Below, one piece after another: positions 1-14,369 of a stretch of DNA of 64,000 bases. The number at the start of each line of letters is the position of its first letter. Positions within the stretch are counted from its first letter, which is position 1. Below the pieces are notes generated by a model. The model was given only the letters and a program-made list of their open reading frames with translations, did not search any database and was not told the DNA's origin. Origin of the DNA: Lactuca virosa (lineage: Eukaryota; Streptophyta; Magnoliopsida; Asterales; Asteraceae). A program made the translations under genes and the position numbers. The DNA is taken from positions 256,036,328-256,100,327 of the forward strand of contig CAKMRJ010005412.1 in the NCBI GenBank assembly GCA_928212115.1. The letters are read 5' to 3'.

Positions 1-334
1 GATTATGGTTTTTATTGCAACTAACAAACTCATTATCTTGACGAAACTTCAGAACATGGCAAAACTTATGGCTACAATTATCTTAAACATTTTAAACTTT
101 TAAGTTAAGATCTTTAAGTATTTGTTTTTTTAACATCTTATTAGATTAAATTAAGTTGTTAAAAAGTTACTTGATATCTTAGGTATTATTGACTAAAAAA
201 TCTCAATGTTCAAAGCTTGAGTAACTTCGTTTATGCATCGTTTGTTTATATAAACAAAACTAATAAAGCACGACATATTTATTTCATTAAATTTATTTTC
301 AGATGAAATTCAAAAAAAATATATATATTTCGGG
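1..334. other. AT-rich sequence, nothing recognised
   Basis: No convincing coding frame, RNA gene or element end is visible. Confidence 0.5.
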
Positions 335-475
335 TAATACCCGAATTACCCAAACCCGACCCGATACCCGAATTTAATTTGGGTCGGGTAACGGGTATTT
401 TTTCTAACATAATAAACCTGAATTGCCCGACCCGAATTACCCGAAACCCGAAAAAATTACCCGATCAACACCCCT
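335..475. repeat. ACCCGA/TCGGGT-rich patch, possible hAT-like end
   Basis: The patch is built from many copies of ACCCGA and its complement in both orientations. Read on the minus strand it opens with AGGGGTGTTGATCGGGTAA. Dense short subterminal motifs behind an AGGGGTG-like end are typical of nonautonomous hAT elements in plants, but I found no matching far end or 8-bp duplication. The transposon call is an inference; the motif density is seen directly. Confidence 0.4.
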
Positions 476-1940
476 AATTTGTTACGCAGTGGGTATAAGT
501 GTTGCTTTTTATTGGATATAATAGGGGTCAAACACAGGAAATGGTAATCAAGAATCTAGATCGCTCACGAATAATATATGGTCACTCTATTGATATTTCA
601 CCGCTATGTGTGGGTTCACAAGAAACATAATAAAAGATAATTTGTAAAAAGAAAAAGTTTTAGGCAAAAAAACAATGATTTTTGTTTCTTAATTTTCTAT
701 GCAATATCAATTTTCGTAAGAAAGTCCAAATGTGGCAAAATATGAGTATATACTCATCATCCGGAATGTGGATAAGTACAACAAAATTTTCGGTTTTGCA
801 ATTATCAAACTGTTTTCTGAAGAAAAAAAAACTAAGGTGGATTGGGCTGCCAGGCTCAAGGCAACCTTCAAACAGGCCTAAATCGTACGTTTAATCACAT
901 TTTCCTTTCTTCTAATTTTTTTTCCCCATAACATTCCAAGTCTAAAACTTTGTAGAGGTTTTGAAGTGCTCCCTCGAACCACCACTAAGGGCGTGACTCT
1001 TTTGACCCCACCTTTATCGTGTTCAAGGTTAAACACGCCTTATATATAATTGTGCATTCGACACCACCTAAATTGTATTAGATCAGAGTTTAATCATCTG
1101 TTCGCATTCGTATTAAATCTAATTACACTAAAATCGTCAACAATTTGGCTTGAAATCATCAGACGTTTTGGTCAAAAATCTAATATATTGATATTGTGGT
1201 ACCAAAAAGTAAACCGGTTTCATAGTTTTTTAACCGTTTATTAAAAAGAAAATGCAGCAATGTATTATATAAGATTTATCTTTAAAATATAAAATATTTT
1301 TTATTAAACATTTTATTTTTATCCTTTGGCATATTAGTAATTGTTTCTGAAAGTTATTAATTATACCTTCAACCACATTCGAGGTAAAATAGATAATTTC
1401 ATCATCATTCGTCCACTAATCCATAACGTAAAGTTATAGTCTTTTAAGATAAGGTTATACACTTTCTAGTTAAATTACAAAATCAAAATAAAAGGTTATA
1501 GTCCTTTATTAGACATAGAGATTAGGTAAACCATTAGGATTTGCAAAAGATTAGGTCTTAATGTAATGTCGGTTGTTGAACAAGTTATGTCAATCAACCG
1601 GTTAAGGCTAATAATCGGTGGTTGTAGGTTTGTTGAGAGCACATGGAAATCTTGATGGGTAGTACACAAGCAACATAAGAGATTTCACACAATCTGCCAA
1701 TGGACTTTCTTTCAAGTGGCCAAGCCATGTCACCTATTATGTATTTTTTTTTTAATATGGAAAGTTTTTTTAAGATAGCAAGAAGCTAGACTAAACAAAC
1801 AAATTACATCAAACAAGATTACAAAAACAGGATTTTGGGGCCAACCTATCCAAATCCAATTAAGAATATAATTCCTACATCCATTATGTTTTTAACAAGG
1901 GCTATGCACATTGCACGAGAATAAAACTGATGTCTACCTA
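476..1940. other. AT-rich intergenic sequence without recognised features
   Basis: Only short open frames with no family resemblance occur here (for example 682-894 and 1050-1244). Base composition is AT-rich and no LTR ends, RNA genes or long repeats were seen. Confidence 0.5.
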
Positions 1941-2160
1941 GAAGTAGGGATGAGAGTGAGTCCAAACCCGGACTGGTAGACCCGGAACAGGAAAACCCGG
2001 AAACCGGTTAACGAGATTTTATAGGACCGGAAACCGGACCGGTATATAGGAACCGGTTCCGGTTCGGTTCCGGGTAAAATGGGTCTAGAACCGGAAAACA
2101 CGTAAATATCAAAGCGGGTCGGATGGAACCGGATAAAGTGGGTCTAGAACCGAAAAACCT
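1941..2160. repeat. ACCGG-motif-rich patch, possible hAT-like subterminal region
   Basis: The stretch carries many direct and inverted copies of ACCGG/CCGGT (around 1965-2150) after a TAGGGATGAGAGTG-like start. It resembles the 335-475 patch in design but uses a different motif. Clusters of host- or transposase-binding motifs near the ends of hAT elements are a known pattern; I see no paired terminus. Confidence 0.4.
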
Positions 2161-2220
2161 GGAAAAACCAGAATTTTTTGGTAATTCCTTAGTGGTTGAA
2201 CTTTGAAAATTTTCAACTTT

Positions 2221-2790
2221 GATATCCCAACTTCGGGGGACTGTAAGTCATTGAATATTAAACCAAAAATGATAAAATTATAGTCTAAAATCATGTAAAA
2301 ACTCTAAACTACAAGTTGAAAAAAAACCTCATGATAATTCGACTTCAAACGAATTAGATATGCATGTTTTAAAATTTCGCAGAATACAAAAATAAAGCTG
2401 AAAAAAAATCGCAGCTTTGATATCCCGACTTTGGGAGACTATAAATCAATGAATATGAAACCAAAAATGACAAAATTATAGTCTAATATCATGTACAAAC
2501 TCTATACTACACTTTGGAAAAAATTGCATGTTATTCCAACTTCAAATGAATTAGATATGCATGTTTTAAAACAATCACAGAATACAAAGAAAGCTGAAAA
2601 ACATAAAAATTTCAGCTTTGATATCCCGACTTTGAGAGACTATAAGTCAATGAATATAAACCCAAAAATGACATAATTATAGTCTAAAATCATGTACAAA
2701 CTATAAACTATGCTCTGGAAAAAACTTCATGTCAATACAACTTCAAACGAATAAGATATGCATGTTTTAAAACTATCACATAATACAAAA
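2221..2790. repeat. Tandem repeat, three units of about 200 bp
   Basis: GATATCCC-headed units start at 2221, 2419 and 2620, giving periods of 198 and 201 bp. Each unit repeats the series GACTATAAGTCAATGAATAT, CCAAAAATGA, ATAGTCTAATATCATG, AACTTCAAACGAAT and ATATGCATGTTTTAAAA. The third is cut at about 2790, where an LTR-like sequence starts. Units differ by scattered substitutions, so the array is not recent. No coding frame is conserved among units. Confidence 0.85.
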
Positions 2791-3103
2791 TGTTGGGTAT
2801 TAGATGTTGCGTCATTGGGCTTATTATATTTAGTCCAATATGTACACGGTTTTGGGTCTGTCCAGCCGTCTCATTTATTAGGGTTTATGTATTTATAGTG
2901 CATGCATGCACTGTAGGAGGTTAACGTTTTTATCTTTGGAAATATTTTGTAAACCCTAATCACGCCTCTACAGTAGAAGTTCTTTGTCGAGCTCTTCTGA
3001 GGCTATGGAGCTTGCATCATTAAGCATACTTTGATTCATTGTCGTGTTCTTCTTTGCTTTCTGTTTTTGAATCTTATCGATCTTTAAGGATTTTATCCTA
3101 ACA
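2791..3103 (+). mobile_element. Small solo LTR or TRIM-like LTR
   Basis: The segment runs from TGTTGGGTATTAG to TTATCCTAACA, so it has TG...CA ends, and it contains a TATA-like TATTTATAG near 2890. About 313 bp is the size of a short Copia or TRIM LTR. Flanks are A-rich (CAAAA on the left, AAATT on the right), so a 5-bp duplication cannot be settled. No primer site or purine tract adjoins it, which favours a solo LTR. Confidence 0.55.
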
Positions 3104-3133
3104 AAATTAATACCTGAGAGTCGGGGCGTTACA
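3104..3133 (-). repeat. Possible Gypsy LTR start fragment
   Basis: On the minus strand this begins TGTAACGCCCCGACTCTCAG, close to the TGTAACGCCC start of the G2 LTR at 36130. Only about 30 bp fits before the small LTR at 2791-3103, so it is a scrap at most. Confidence 0.3.
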
Positions 3134-3558
3134 TCCTAAGCTTTCACTTGTAAACCCTAATTCACTTCCTTGGGCCTTTAGTGAAATAATCCATATGATA
3201 AGCCCTTTGGACTAACTCTTCATGGACTCCCACATAAAATTAGTCCATCCTAATCAACATGGATCATTAGCCCAAACTATATGTATTACTGATTTACTTA
3301 ATCAGTCCCCGTTAATTTAATCAGTCTCTTTTGATCACTAAATTAATTCTAAATTAATTATTAACCAATACCAATTAAATAATATGATTTCTCAATTAAT
3401 ATATTATTCTTATTATATATTAATAAATCACAAATAACCTCTTTCTCAAATATTCATCCTATCAAATTGCTCCGGTGAAGGCAACCCAAAAGGACCATGC
3501 TACTATCGGGTCAAGTACATACCAATTATAGTTATGAGCTTAGACACCTAGTCCAACA
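3134..3558 (-). mobile_element. Inverted Copia LTR fragment related to C1/C2
   Basis: On the minus strand, from 3558 downward, it reads TGTTGGACTAGGTGTCTAAG and follows the order of blocks in the C1 5' LTR (31007-31400): ATAACTATAATTGG, GACCCGATAGTAGCATGGTC, the TTAATATATTAT block, the GATCAAAAGAGACTGATTA block, and the closing AGGGTTTAC. It lacks the TATA box and downstream part. It is clearly diverged, so it is an older member of the same LTR lineage. Its TG end abuts the T1 remnant at 3559. Confidence 0.8.
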
Positions 3559-3735
3559 GTCTTCTCTTGACTATTTCTGCACATGTGTTAATTAAGAACA
3601 AAATATAACTGTTATAAATGTTAGTAAATAATAATAACGATAATAGTCGAGATCCTGAGATAGTTGAGGATCCTGAATATCTGATGAGGTTTGAGGAGCC
3701 TAAATGCTTTGAGGATCCTGTCCCTAACAACGACG

Positions 3736-4640
3736 GACCCAGACGAGCACATAGATGCCTATGAATGGACGATGATGTCGCTCTGAATGGGAAACAGGTT
3801 CATCTACATGTATTTCCCCATCACATTAGCAGGGAATGCAGGCAAATGGTTCAAAGCGCTCCGTCTAGGAAGTATCTCAAGCTTCGAACAATTACGAAAC
3901 CTCTTTCTCAATTATTTTATGCAACTTCAAAAAGGGAGAGGAGACGCGAAATCAATCAGGGCGTGCAAGCAAAAGGAAGGGGAGTTGATACGGGAGTAGT
4001 ATAACAGGGTCACCCTCACAACACTCAGTGTGCCAGGACACGAAGAATTCCTTATTACAGGCGCCTTCACCAAGGACTTATCCCCGGCCCTCTATCAAAA
4101 AAGATGCAGGGAACAGTGATGAAAACAAGAGACAAGCTCAAATACATGGTGGAGAATTACCTAAGGAACGTCGAGGGCGAGGAGCGGAAGGAAGCAAAAA
4201 TTAAAGCGGTGGCAAACGCATATATCAAACAAGAGGAAGAAGATGCTCGTTCCAGCTCCCACCATCAGGAGCGTCATGGAGGGAATCACAATAAACACAG
4301 CCGACAGTCGAGACACTCGTCTCGAAGGTTTCACCCATTTGGCAGAGACAAGTCACGAGGAAATAGATCTGAAGTACATGTTGTTGAAAAAACAACAGTA
4401 AAAGCAGAGAATGAGAAAGGGAACTACTGTGAGTATCACAAGACTAAGACCCACGACACTGGTAAATGCACAATGCAGAAAAAAGAAGTGGAGGAAAAAC
4501 AACCGACCGGTAACCTTGTGGATATAGAAAAGGATTTAAGATCCAAATTGGACACTGATCCCAAGGAGACGCTGGCTAGGAAAGACACATGCAAGCGCCC
4601 GGTAAAGAAGGAAGAAATTTTGGGCATCACGAGGCTTTGA
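3736..4640 (+). pseudogene. T1 gag remnant (Retrotrans_gag type)
   Basis: The first part (3736-3999) carries the capsid-like core with GKWFKALRLGSISSFEQL and continues past a stop at 4000 to the AFTKDLSPALYQK stretch. The second part (4104-4640) is in another frame and holds a basic, His/Arg-rich region followed by YCEYHKTKTHDTGKC, a CX3HX4HX4C zinc-binding arrangement typical of Tat-type gag. Breaks are a stop at 3784-3786, TAG at 4000-4002 and a frameshift near 4104-4125. Known family role: coat protein of the virus-like particle. This copy cannot make it. Confidence 0.75.
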
Positions 4641-4756
4641 GAAGGACGCGACCCGTAGGAAGCAGACAACGACATTGAAGTTGTACGAAAGAACACCCTT
4701 AACATCAACTTTTCTTTAGAAGACCCCCGAATGACCAGATGGAATCCCAGGGACCC

Positions 4757-5242
4757 GCTTATGATAACTGCCTACGTGTGCCAAAGGAAAAATTAACGAA
4801 GTACTAATTAACAACGGAAGCAACACGAACGTTGTTTACGAGCATTGCTTCCGCGAGGTCCTGACTCCCTGGAAAGAAGGATTTAAACAACCGACCAAAG
4901 GCCCTCTAGTGGGATTCACAGGTCACCAGTTGTGGCCGGTGGGCACCATAAATCTCCCCTCACACTGGTCAGTCATGACGGAAGGAATGAATCACGCGGG
5001 TGATAGAATTCTCAGTGGTAAACCACCCATCTGACACAGACATGCTCCTCGGACGGCCATCACTTTTCCAGTTCCAAGCCATACTGTTGACAATCCACGG
5101 CTTAGTGAAATTTAGCACTAACACAGGATCAGTCACGATCTCACCTTCAACTTCGAAACACAACGTCATGAAACTATTGCCACACTGGAGCCCGCACATG
5201 TCCCGAAAACCGGAGGACAAGCCATCATGGATGGAAGAATTC
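4757..5242 (+). pseudogene. T1 aspartic protease remnant, cut by G1
   Basis: The frame from about 4757 reads an INNGSNTNVVYEHCF motif, where the catalytic D-S/T-G triplet of retroviral-type proteases is N-G-S, so the aspartate position appears lost. After a frameshift near 4990 the downstream part continues in the frame of 5000 with a LLGRPSLFQFQA stretch, the usual end of the fold. The sequence stops at 5242, where G1 begins. What follows at 20168 does not resume a recognisable pol. Confidence 0.65.
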
Positions 5243-8266
<3,024 letters not shown>

Positions 8267-8300
8267 ATTACCTCCCGTTAAGGGAATTTCGTCCCGAAAT
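8267..8300 (-). promoter_or_regulatory. G1 polypurine tract region
   Basis: On the minus strand, CGGGACGAAATTCCCTTAAC and then GGGAGGTAA lead straight into the LTR start TGTGACATCC. The purine-rich block adjoining a TG start is where plus-strand DNA synthesis is primed. The same context, GACGGAAT then AAGGGGGAGAG, precedes the 3' LTR of G2. Confidence 0.75.
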
Positions 8301-8854
8301 TATTATGTTCTAGAATATTTTGTTCCACTATCATTTTGTTCTACTAGTATTTCATTCCAGTAGTTGAGGGAGCACCGCTGAAAAATTGTGGATACTTTTG
8401 TTTCATTTGATGCTCACGTTTCTGAGTAAACTCCGGCTCTCTACAAGAGTTCCATCGGGCATTTACTATAGTTATTCGGCTTTGTTTGAGGCTTTTGATT
8501 TCTTGATCCATGATCTCCACCGGTTATTTTACGAAGTGATGTTTAGTGTTGACATGGATCTCATCGAGAGGAAAGACAAGGTTCTTATTAGAGAGACACT
8601 TCTTAAAACACGTGGAAGGTATTGTGAACTTTGTTGAGTTCTTAAGGTAAATTGAGTTTGTAAGCCACCGGACCAATCATTGTTAGGATTTCACAAGGTT
8701 CGATGTAATAGGTTTTAGTTTATCTCATTTTTCCAAATCTAATGACATCTTTCCATAGCGCGACCTTTACTAGGACACGCTCTTTTGCTTTGAATTCTAG
8801 GGGTTTGTGTCTTATGTCAGTGTAGCTTTTCTGACGACTACCTTTGATCTTTAG
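8301..8854 (-). pseudogene. G1 integrase C-terminal region, degenerate
   Basis: By position between the integrase core and the 3' end this should hold the integrase C-terminal domain and chromodomain-like tail. I could read no clean domain: frames are short and stops frequent. The assignment rests on location only. Confidence 0.4.
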
Positions 8855-9500
8855 TCATTCCTTTATCTGAACGATCCTCTTCGTTGTTTCGTGAATGATC
8901 TCAGAACCAGTAAGTAGAGTATCTGTAGCATACTTTTTAGCTAGTTGGGTGTCTCTAGCTTCTGCACAACATATCGAAGAACGGCATCTGTGTCCGTACA
9001 AAGCCTCGAATGGAGCGACTTTTATGCTAGTGAGATAACTATCATTATACGAAAACTTAACTAGTGGTGAGTGAGTATCTCGTGCATTACTGAAGTCTAT
9101 CTCCCAAGCACGGAGCATGTCTTCAAAAGATTGTATCTTTATTGGCCATCCGTCTATGGATGATATGCAGTACTCATGTCGGGTTTGGTTCCTAGGAACC
9201 TTTACAGTGATTGCCCAAAATCTGGAAGTAAATTTGTTATATCGGTCCGAGATAATAGATATTGGCACATAATGCAGTCTGACTATTTCTTTGAGATAGG
9301 TCCTGGTGAGTTTCTTCATCTTGTCGGTTTGTTTGATGGCTAGGAAATGGGCGGACTTGGTCAAACGGTCAACCACTACCCGGATGGTATCATAATCACT
9401 TGAAGTTATTGCCTTCATGTTGGGCCACCAATAAAGCTTCTTGAGATCAAGGTACATCTTATCTGATCCAATTTTTATTGAATATCTCGACTTATGAGCT
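8855..9500 (-). pseudogene. G1 integrase remnant
   Basis: The minus-strand frame at 9457-8855 starts with LKKLYWWPNMK, the stretch after the zinc-binding region of Gypsy integrases. It then jumps to DTIRVVVDRLTKSAHFLA, so the CX2C end of the zinc finger and the first part of the catalytic core are deleted. Downstream it keeps SIISDRYNKFTSRFW, which contains the second catalytic Asp, FEDMLRAWEIDF, and PFEALYGHRCR. The region that should hold the catalytic Glu is altered. Family role: insertion of cDNA into chromosomes. The missing first Asp region makes this copy inactive. Confidence 0.85.
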
Positions 9501-9657
9501 TTATTTAAAACTAGACTCCAAACTTCACCAAAACTTTAGGGTCCAAATTTGGTTCATGAAATATTGTGTTCCATCTTCCTTGAGGTCGAACTAATTATCT
9601 ATACCTCGCAGGGTTTCTTCTACGATATTCTTGGGTTTGAGTGCTTCTAGTTGAGCA

Positions 9658-10260
9658 TCACGAATTTGGGTGGTGAGGTTCGATCAGATGGTTAGGGTTA
9701 GAGCCTTTACATGAAGAGGCTTTTGCTCGCTCTTTCCTGCTTAAAGCATTTGCCACGACATTTGCTTTTCCAGGATGATAACGAATTTTGCATTTGTAAT
9801 TATTTAGCAATTTGACATGCTTTCGTTGTCTCGTGTTGAGCTTCTTCTGGTCGAAGATGTGTTGAAGGCTTTTATGGTCGATGAACACAACACACTTTGT
9901 TCCGTACAGGTAGTGCCTCAAAATATTTAAGGCAAACACTACAACTTCCAACTGTAAGTCATGAGTAGTGTAGTTGGTCTTGTTTGGATTGAGTTGTCTG
10001 GATACATATGCAATGAATTTATTCCTTTGCATCAGCATGCATCCCAACCCATGCTGAGAGGCATCACGGAATACTACAAAGTCTTTTGTTCCTTCTAGAA
10101 GGGACAAAATTGGTGCAATGTACAAGAATTGTTTCAATTTATGGAAGGCAGACTCTTGTCTGTCTCCCCAATCGAACTTCCTGTCCTTCTGGGTTAGAGT
10201 GATGAGAGGCTTGGATATTTTGGAGAAGTTCTCGATGAATCTCCGCTAATAGTCTGCAAG
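9658..10260 (-). pseudogene. G1 RNase H remnant
   Basis: The open frame at 10137-9658 carries the Ty3 RNase H landmarks FRDASQHGLGCML, YVSRQLNPNKTNY, THDLQLEVVVFAL, FIDHKSLQHIF and the closing YHPGKANVVANALSRK. The last normally holds an Asp where this copy reads ANA. Upstream to about 10260 the thumb-side sequence (FIENFSKISKPLITLT) continues with breaks. Family role: removal of the RNA strand during reverse transcription. It lies between the RT remnant and integrase, as in all Gypsy elements. Confidence 0.87.
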
Positions 10261-10800
10261 CCCTAGATATTGGTGTATCTCAGTTGGTGTCGGTGGTCTG
10301 TCCGAATGGCATATCCAGAAACTCGTAATGACTATACCGCGTCAGGACTGTCGTCTTTGGGATGTATGCTTCTTGCACTCTGAGTTGATGGTTTCCAGAT
10401 CTTAGATCAATCTTTGAGTAGTAATGGGATCCTTATAGCTAGTCGAACAGGTCATCGATCCTCGGGAGTGGATATTGGTTTTTTCTTGCACTCTGAACGA
10501 TTCATCCTTCTTTTTGACAAAAAGTACCAGAGCTCCTCATTGAGAGAAGCTTGGCCGAATAAAGCCTTTGTCAATAATTTGTTGGAGTTGACTGGATAGT
10601 TCTTGCATTTCCCGATGGAGCCAGACGATAAGGAGATATTGCCACTGGTGCTACACCCGGGACTAGTCGATTCGGAACTCGACTTGTCTGACTGGAGGTA
10701 CTCCAGGAAGATCCTCTGGAAATACATCTGGGTAATCGCACACTTGCAGAATGTTTTGATTTCCTTACCCTTAGCTTGTATATCCACCACGTGGGCCAAG
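10261..10800 (-). pseudogene. G1 reverse transcriptase remnant with internal deletion
   Basis: The minus strand at 10799-10452 reads a frame-shifted early RT region ending in LSKRRMNRSECKK. At about 10420-10290 another frame reads IDLRSGNHQLRVQEA and YSHYEFLDMPFGQT. The catalytic aspartate segment that should follow is absent: the sequence passes within about 20 residues into the RNase H-side connection. At least two frameshifts and this deletion make the gene non-functional. Confidence 0.8.
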
Positions 10801-11243
10801 AAAGCGAAGCGTCTCTTCTATAAACACCTTCCTGCCTTCATGCAAGAGATGGTTTTTAGATTCTTTCCTAATTTATCTCCGTAAATCACGAGTGTTTCAT
10901 TGTTGGGTAAAGGTAGTCGAACAGATTTCTCATAATGTAAATCTCTGCTCGATGAAGTAATAACCAATCCATTTTCGATGATCACATCGAAAATTCCATT
11001 GGTCATAGGTATAAGGTTGACGTGATAGACGTGGTTATTCAGGATGAGAAGGAAAAATAGTGAGTATTTCTAAGGTGCTTTCTAACTGGCAGTTTGCTAC
11101 TTATATCGTATAAGATTCATTAAGTTTGCATGATTTATGGTTAATCATGCTTCTAAACTTATGGAAAATTTATGGTTAATCATGCTTCTAAACTTATGGA
11201 AAAATAAAGCTTCTATCGACACCAATATCGAATAGTACGGAAG
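10801..11243 (-). pseudogene. G1 protease, distal part
   Basis: The frame at 11006-10818 contains GIFDVIIENGLVITSSSRD, SVRLPLPNNETLVIYGDK and ISCMKAGRCL, the region between protease and RT in chromoviruses. Closer to S3, 11240-11150 holds the start of the protease fold with an FDIG-type triplet in place of D-S/T-G when read continuously with 14370 onward. A direct duplication of about 38 bp lies at roughly 11130-11205. S3 interrupts the gene between positions 11243 and 14370. Confidence 0.8.
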
Positions 11244-13439
11244 TGTCACACCCCCAAACCAAGGATGGCGGAAACGTCCGGGGGTGGAGGACTTCATGTA
11301 TAGTATCATAACAACAATTTTAATAGTGATCAAAGTAAACACAACCAACATAAATATAATTGAAAAAGTTACATCATAGTATATGTTTACATGTTTCTGA
11401 ATCAATTACATTATGTTGACAAAAATACAATGTTTGACGCCTTAGCGTTCCATCCTCAAAAGCGGCCGATTACCTGTTTACTGATTTCCTGAGAATACAA
11501 GTAGTTTTGAAAGAGTGTCAACAATTAAGTTGGTGAGTTCATAAGCTTTTGAAGGTGATGCTAAAATCCTTTTCTTGTAAAAATGATGTTTGTTCAAGAA
11601 AGATCCCATATTTTCTTATGTAATGCATTGTAGTCTTAAAAGTCAAGACCGAAGTGTACAAGTATTTTACCATACTTAAAGAAATTTATGCAAGTTTAAA
11701 TCGACATAAACTGTTAAATTTAGAAGTAAAACCCGTAAATCTTATGTTTTGTTAATACCACATGTGAGTTATTATAACTATACTATGACTCAGACGGCCT
11801 CGTAATACGACGTTCTTCAGGCGTCGCAAGTTAAATGACACTTGTCACCCCAGACCTGCCGGTCTAGCTGTTGCATGCAGCTCAGGTGTGGGTTTGTCAG
11901 ACCCAATATAGATCTATACACAACTATCACGTTCTCCCTACAATAGACTCTGGTTACAATTTACAGGATTTTTGATTTCGTTACTTGGATGTAACGCGAA
12001 GCGAATGTCTCACAAATTTATTCATTAACAGATTTACGTGAACTGAAAACCTTAGGTAAAGAGTTTGAAATGTAATGAAGCATAAACGATACCTATTATA
12101 GTTTATTATAATCGTTTATAATGTAAAAGCAACATAAACTATACTTCCATAGTTTATCAAATGTTTGTATACAATGGATGTAAACTTTGTTTATAACAAT
12201 AAATTAATTACCATACTCGTGAAGGTAAAAATCCATTTGTTTTCTGATGTATGTCAATACACCAAGACGAAATGACATATAATGTAAAAACATATATTCA
12301 CATAATGATACACACCTTGCTCAACAACTTACAAGGTGCAAATGAAATTGATAGCACTTTTCTAGTATTAACATTTCTATTACTGTTCTTAGAAAATTTA
12401 TAGAAAAATCATCCAAGGTTCAAATCAGAATCTGTAAATTCTGAGAGTTTGGAAAATGAGTCTAGTTTGTTCATAAATTTTATTATGATTTTTAGTGACC
12501 TCCAACTTGTGTGAAAAAGTCCTTAATCACAGACGGGTCCGGATTTGTTCTTGAAATGATAGGCAGTTTTTGTAAAAATCACCATAAATTGTAGAAAAAT
12601 TGTATGGAGATGTGCAAGTAGTCATTTTAAAGGTATGAACCTGAACTATTTGCACCTAATACAGTTTTGGGAACTAAAATGTTTAAGTTAACCAAAACAG
12701 TCCGTGAATGGAGTTAAACTTTTCTGATGAAGGCTGTTAAATGAGTTTAGTTGTGTTCTTGGTGTTTTAACTTGTATTCCCCCCATTAAAACTTAAGAAA
12801 AACATGAAAAGATAGGGGTATGAACTCACCTTGTGTGTTCTTAGTGGATGGATGTTGAAGAAAAGGAAGTGTTCAACTCAAGAACACTTAGAAGATGCCT
12901 TGAAGGTTCGAAGATCTAACACAAATGTGATGGAATTTGTGTAAGTAATCTATGATTTGGGTAGAAGGAAGTGAAATAATCATAAGGAGGATAATATCAC
13001 TTACCAAAAGTGAAAGAAAACTTGATGATCAACCCTTGAATCTCGAATTTGAGAGAGAGAGAGAGAGAAGTGAGAGGGAAAGGTGTTTGTTCTTTGTGGA
13101 AATGAGAGAAATGAGAGAGGAGAGATAATGATTCTACCTTTTGTTCAAGTGTATGGCTTGAAGAAAATGATGGGAAGGACGATGGAAGTGACTAGGTATG
13201 GTGGAAGGACAATGGTTGGTCATGGAGTGGGCATGGGGTGGTTGCTTGTGTCATACACTAAGGCAAAGTCAACACTCCACCACAAGATCTAACTTAATAG
13301 ATTTTTATTCTTAAATAAGGATTTCCCTAAAAATATGTTTAATTTATGAATATATGGGTTCTTATATGTCAAAATATAAGTTTGGGTGAAAATCCCTCGT
13401 TAAAATAATTAAAAACGGGCTTAAAACGGAGTCGTTGTC

Positions 13440-13790
13440 GAAAACCGGGTGGAAAATGGGAAAATCCGCAGTCAGGGGCGAGGTTCCGGTCTTAGCAGCC
13501 TTAGAACCGCAGGGGTGGTTTGGTTGGTGCATTGGAACCGAGGGGAAGGGACTTCGGTCCGAGCAGGTACCGCAGGCGGACTCATCAGAAGGGACCGCAG
13601 CTGAAGGTCAGATGCGGTGCTCCAGTTTCGGGTTCGGTTCAAGCTTCGGTCTTCATCCGCCTCGGTCCTCAGCAGTTCCGGTCCTATGGCTGCGGTTCCT
13701 TAAGAGGCCTTCGGATTTGGTCCTTGGAGCTTCGGCTCAAGGAGGGTTTGGTCCCAATAGAGAGGCTTCGGCCCTAAAAGGCTATTTTCC
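13440..13790. repeat. S3 GC-rich block with repeated TTCGGTCC/GGACCG motifs
   Basis: This GC-rich island in an AT-rich LTR has many interspersed copies of TTCGGTCC, TTCCGGTC, GGACCGCAG and GAACCGCAG in both orientations. It may be the S3 counterpart of the palindromic phrase clusters of S1, S2, G2 and G3, though the symmetry is poorer. The overlapping open frames at 13435-13851 show no protein family resemblance. Confidence 0.6.
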
Positions 13791-13875
13791 AAGGTATCAT
13801 CCCGTTTCGAATGGTTTTTCACCAAGTCAAGTGTCGGGATGCCCCAAATGATTACAAAAAAATCAAAAGAGGTTT

Positions 13876-14056
13876 TGAGAGAGATTTGGGAGAGATTTGA
13901 GATACTTGGAGAGATTTGGCATACTTGGAGAGATTTGGGAGAGATTTGAGATATTTGGAGAGATTTGGCATACTTGGAGAGATTTGGGAGAGATTTGACA
14001 TACTTGGAGAGATTTGGGAGAGATTTGACATACTTGGAGAGATTTGGGAGAGATTC
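13876..14056. repeat. S3 minisatellite, about 30-bp unit
   Basis: Tandem units combine GGGAGAGATTTGACATACTT and GGAGAGATTT, with a half-unit variant (GATACTTGGAGAGATTTGGC) at the left end. The last copies near 13970-14056 are nearly identical. The antisense frame shows a periodic Leu/Pro/Asn/Ser peptide, a by-product of the repeat. Confidence 0.9.
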
Positions 14057-14369
14057 CTTTTGTGGCCTTTTTGAGTGCTTGGCTTTGATACGCAAGGTCC
14101 GCAAACCCCGTTTAGCCATGTTTAAGAGTCTTACACACCCCCGAAGGGTATGTAATAGTGTTTTATCGCTTTGCTACCTCACTTACCCCGATTAGGGTTC
14201 AAGAAATCTAAAAATACAAACTTTTCAAGTGATGATTTCTTATTAAAATAGTGAGTTGTACAGTAATTTCATAAAGTGAACCCTAGTATACAAGAGTTAG
14301 TAGAGTTGACGGGTTTGACTTGTTGACTTTATTTGACTTTGACTAGACCAGAATTTGACGGTTGTCACA

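Larger units (their letters stand above)
11244..14369 (-). mobile_element. S3: solo LTR inserted in the G1 protease gene
   Basis: Runs from TGTCACACCCCCAAACC to GGTTGTCACA, flanked by GGAAG (11239-11243) and GGAAA (14370-14374), a 5-bp duplication with one later change. It shares CCTGAGAATACAAG (near 11490) and the TATAGATCTATACACA module (near 11910) with S1, S2 and G1, all in the same orientation. No internal region, primer site or purine tract is present, as expected after LTR-LTR recombination. At 3126 bp it is the longest solo LTR here. Orientation is taken from similarity to G1. Confidence 0.87.

Noticed and set aside
13435..13851. Possible GC-rich host gene inside S3
   Set aside because: The frame is made of repeated TTCGGTCC-type words, has overlapping frames of similar length, and lies wholly within an LTR.
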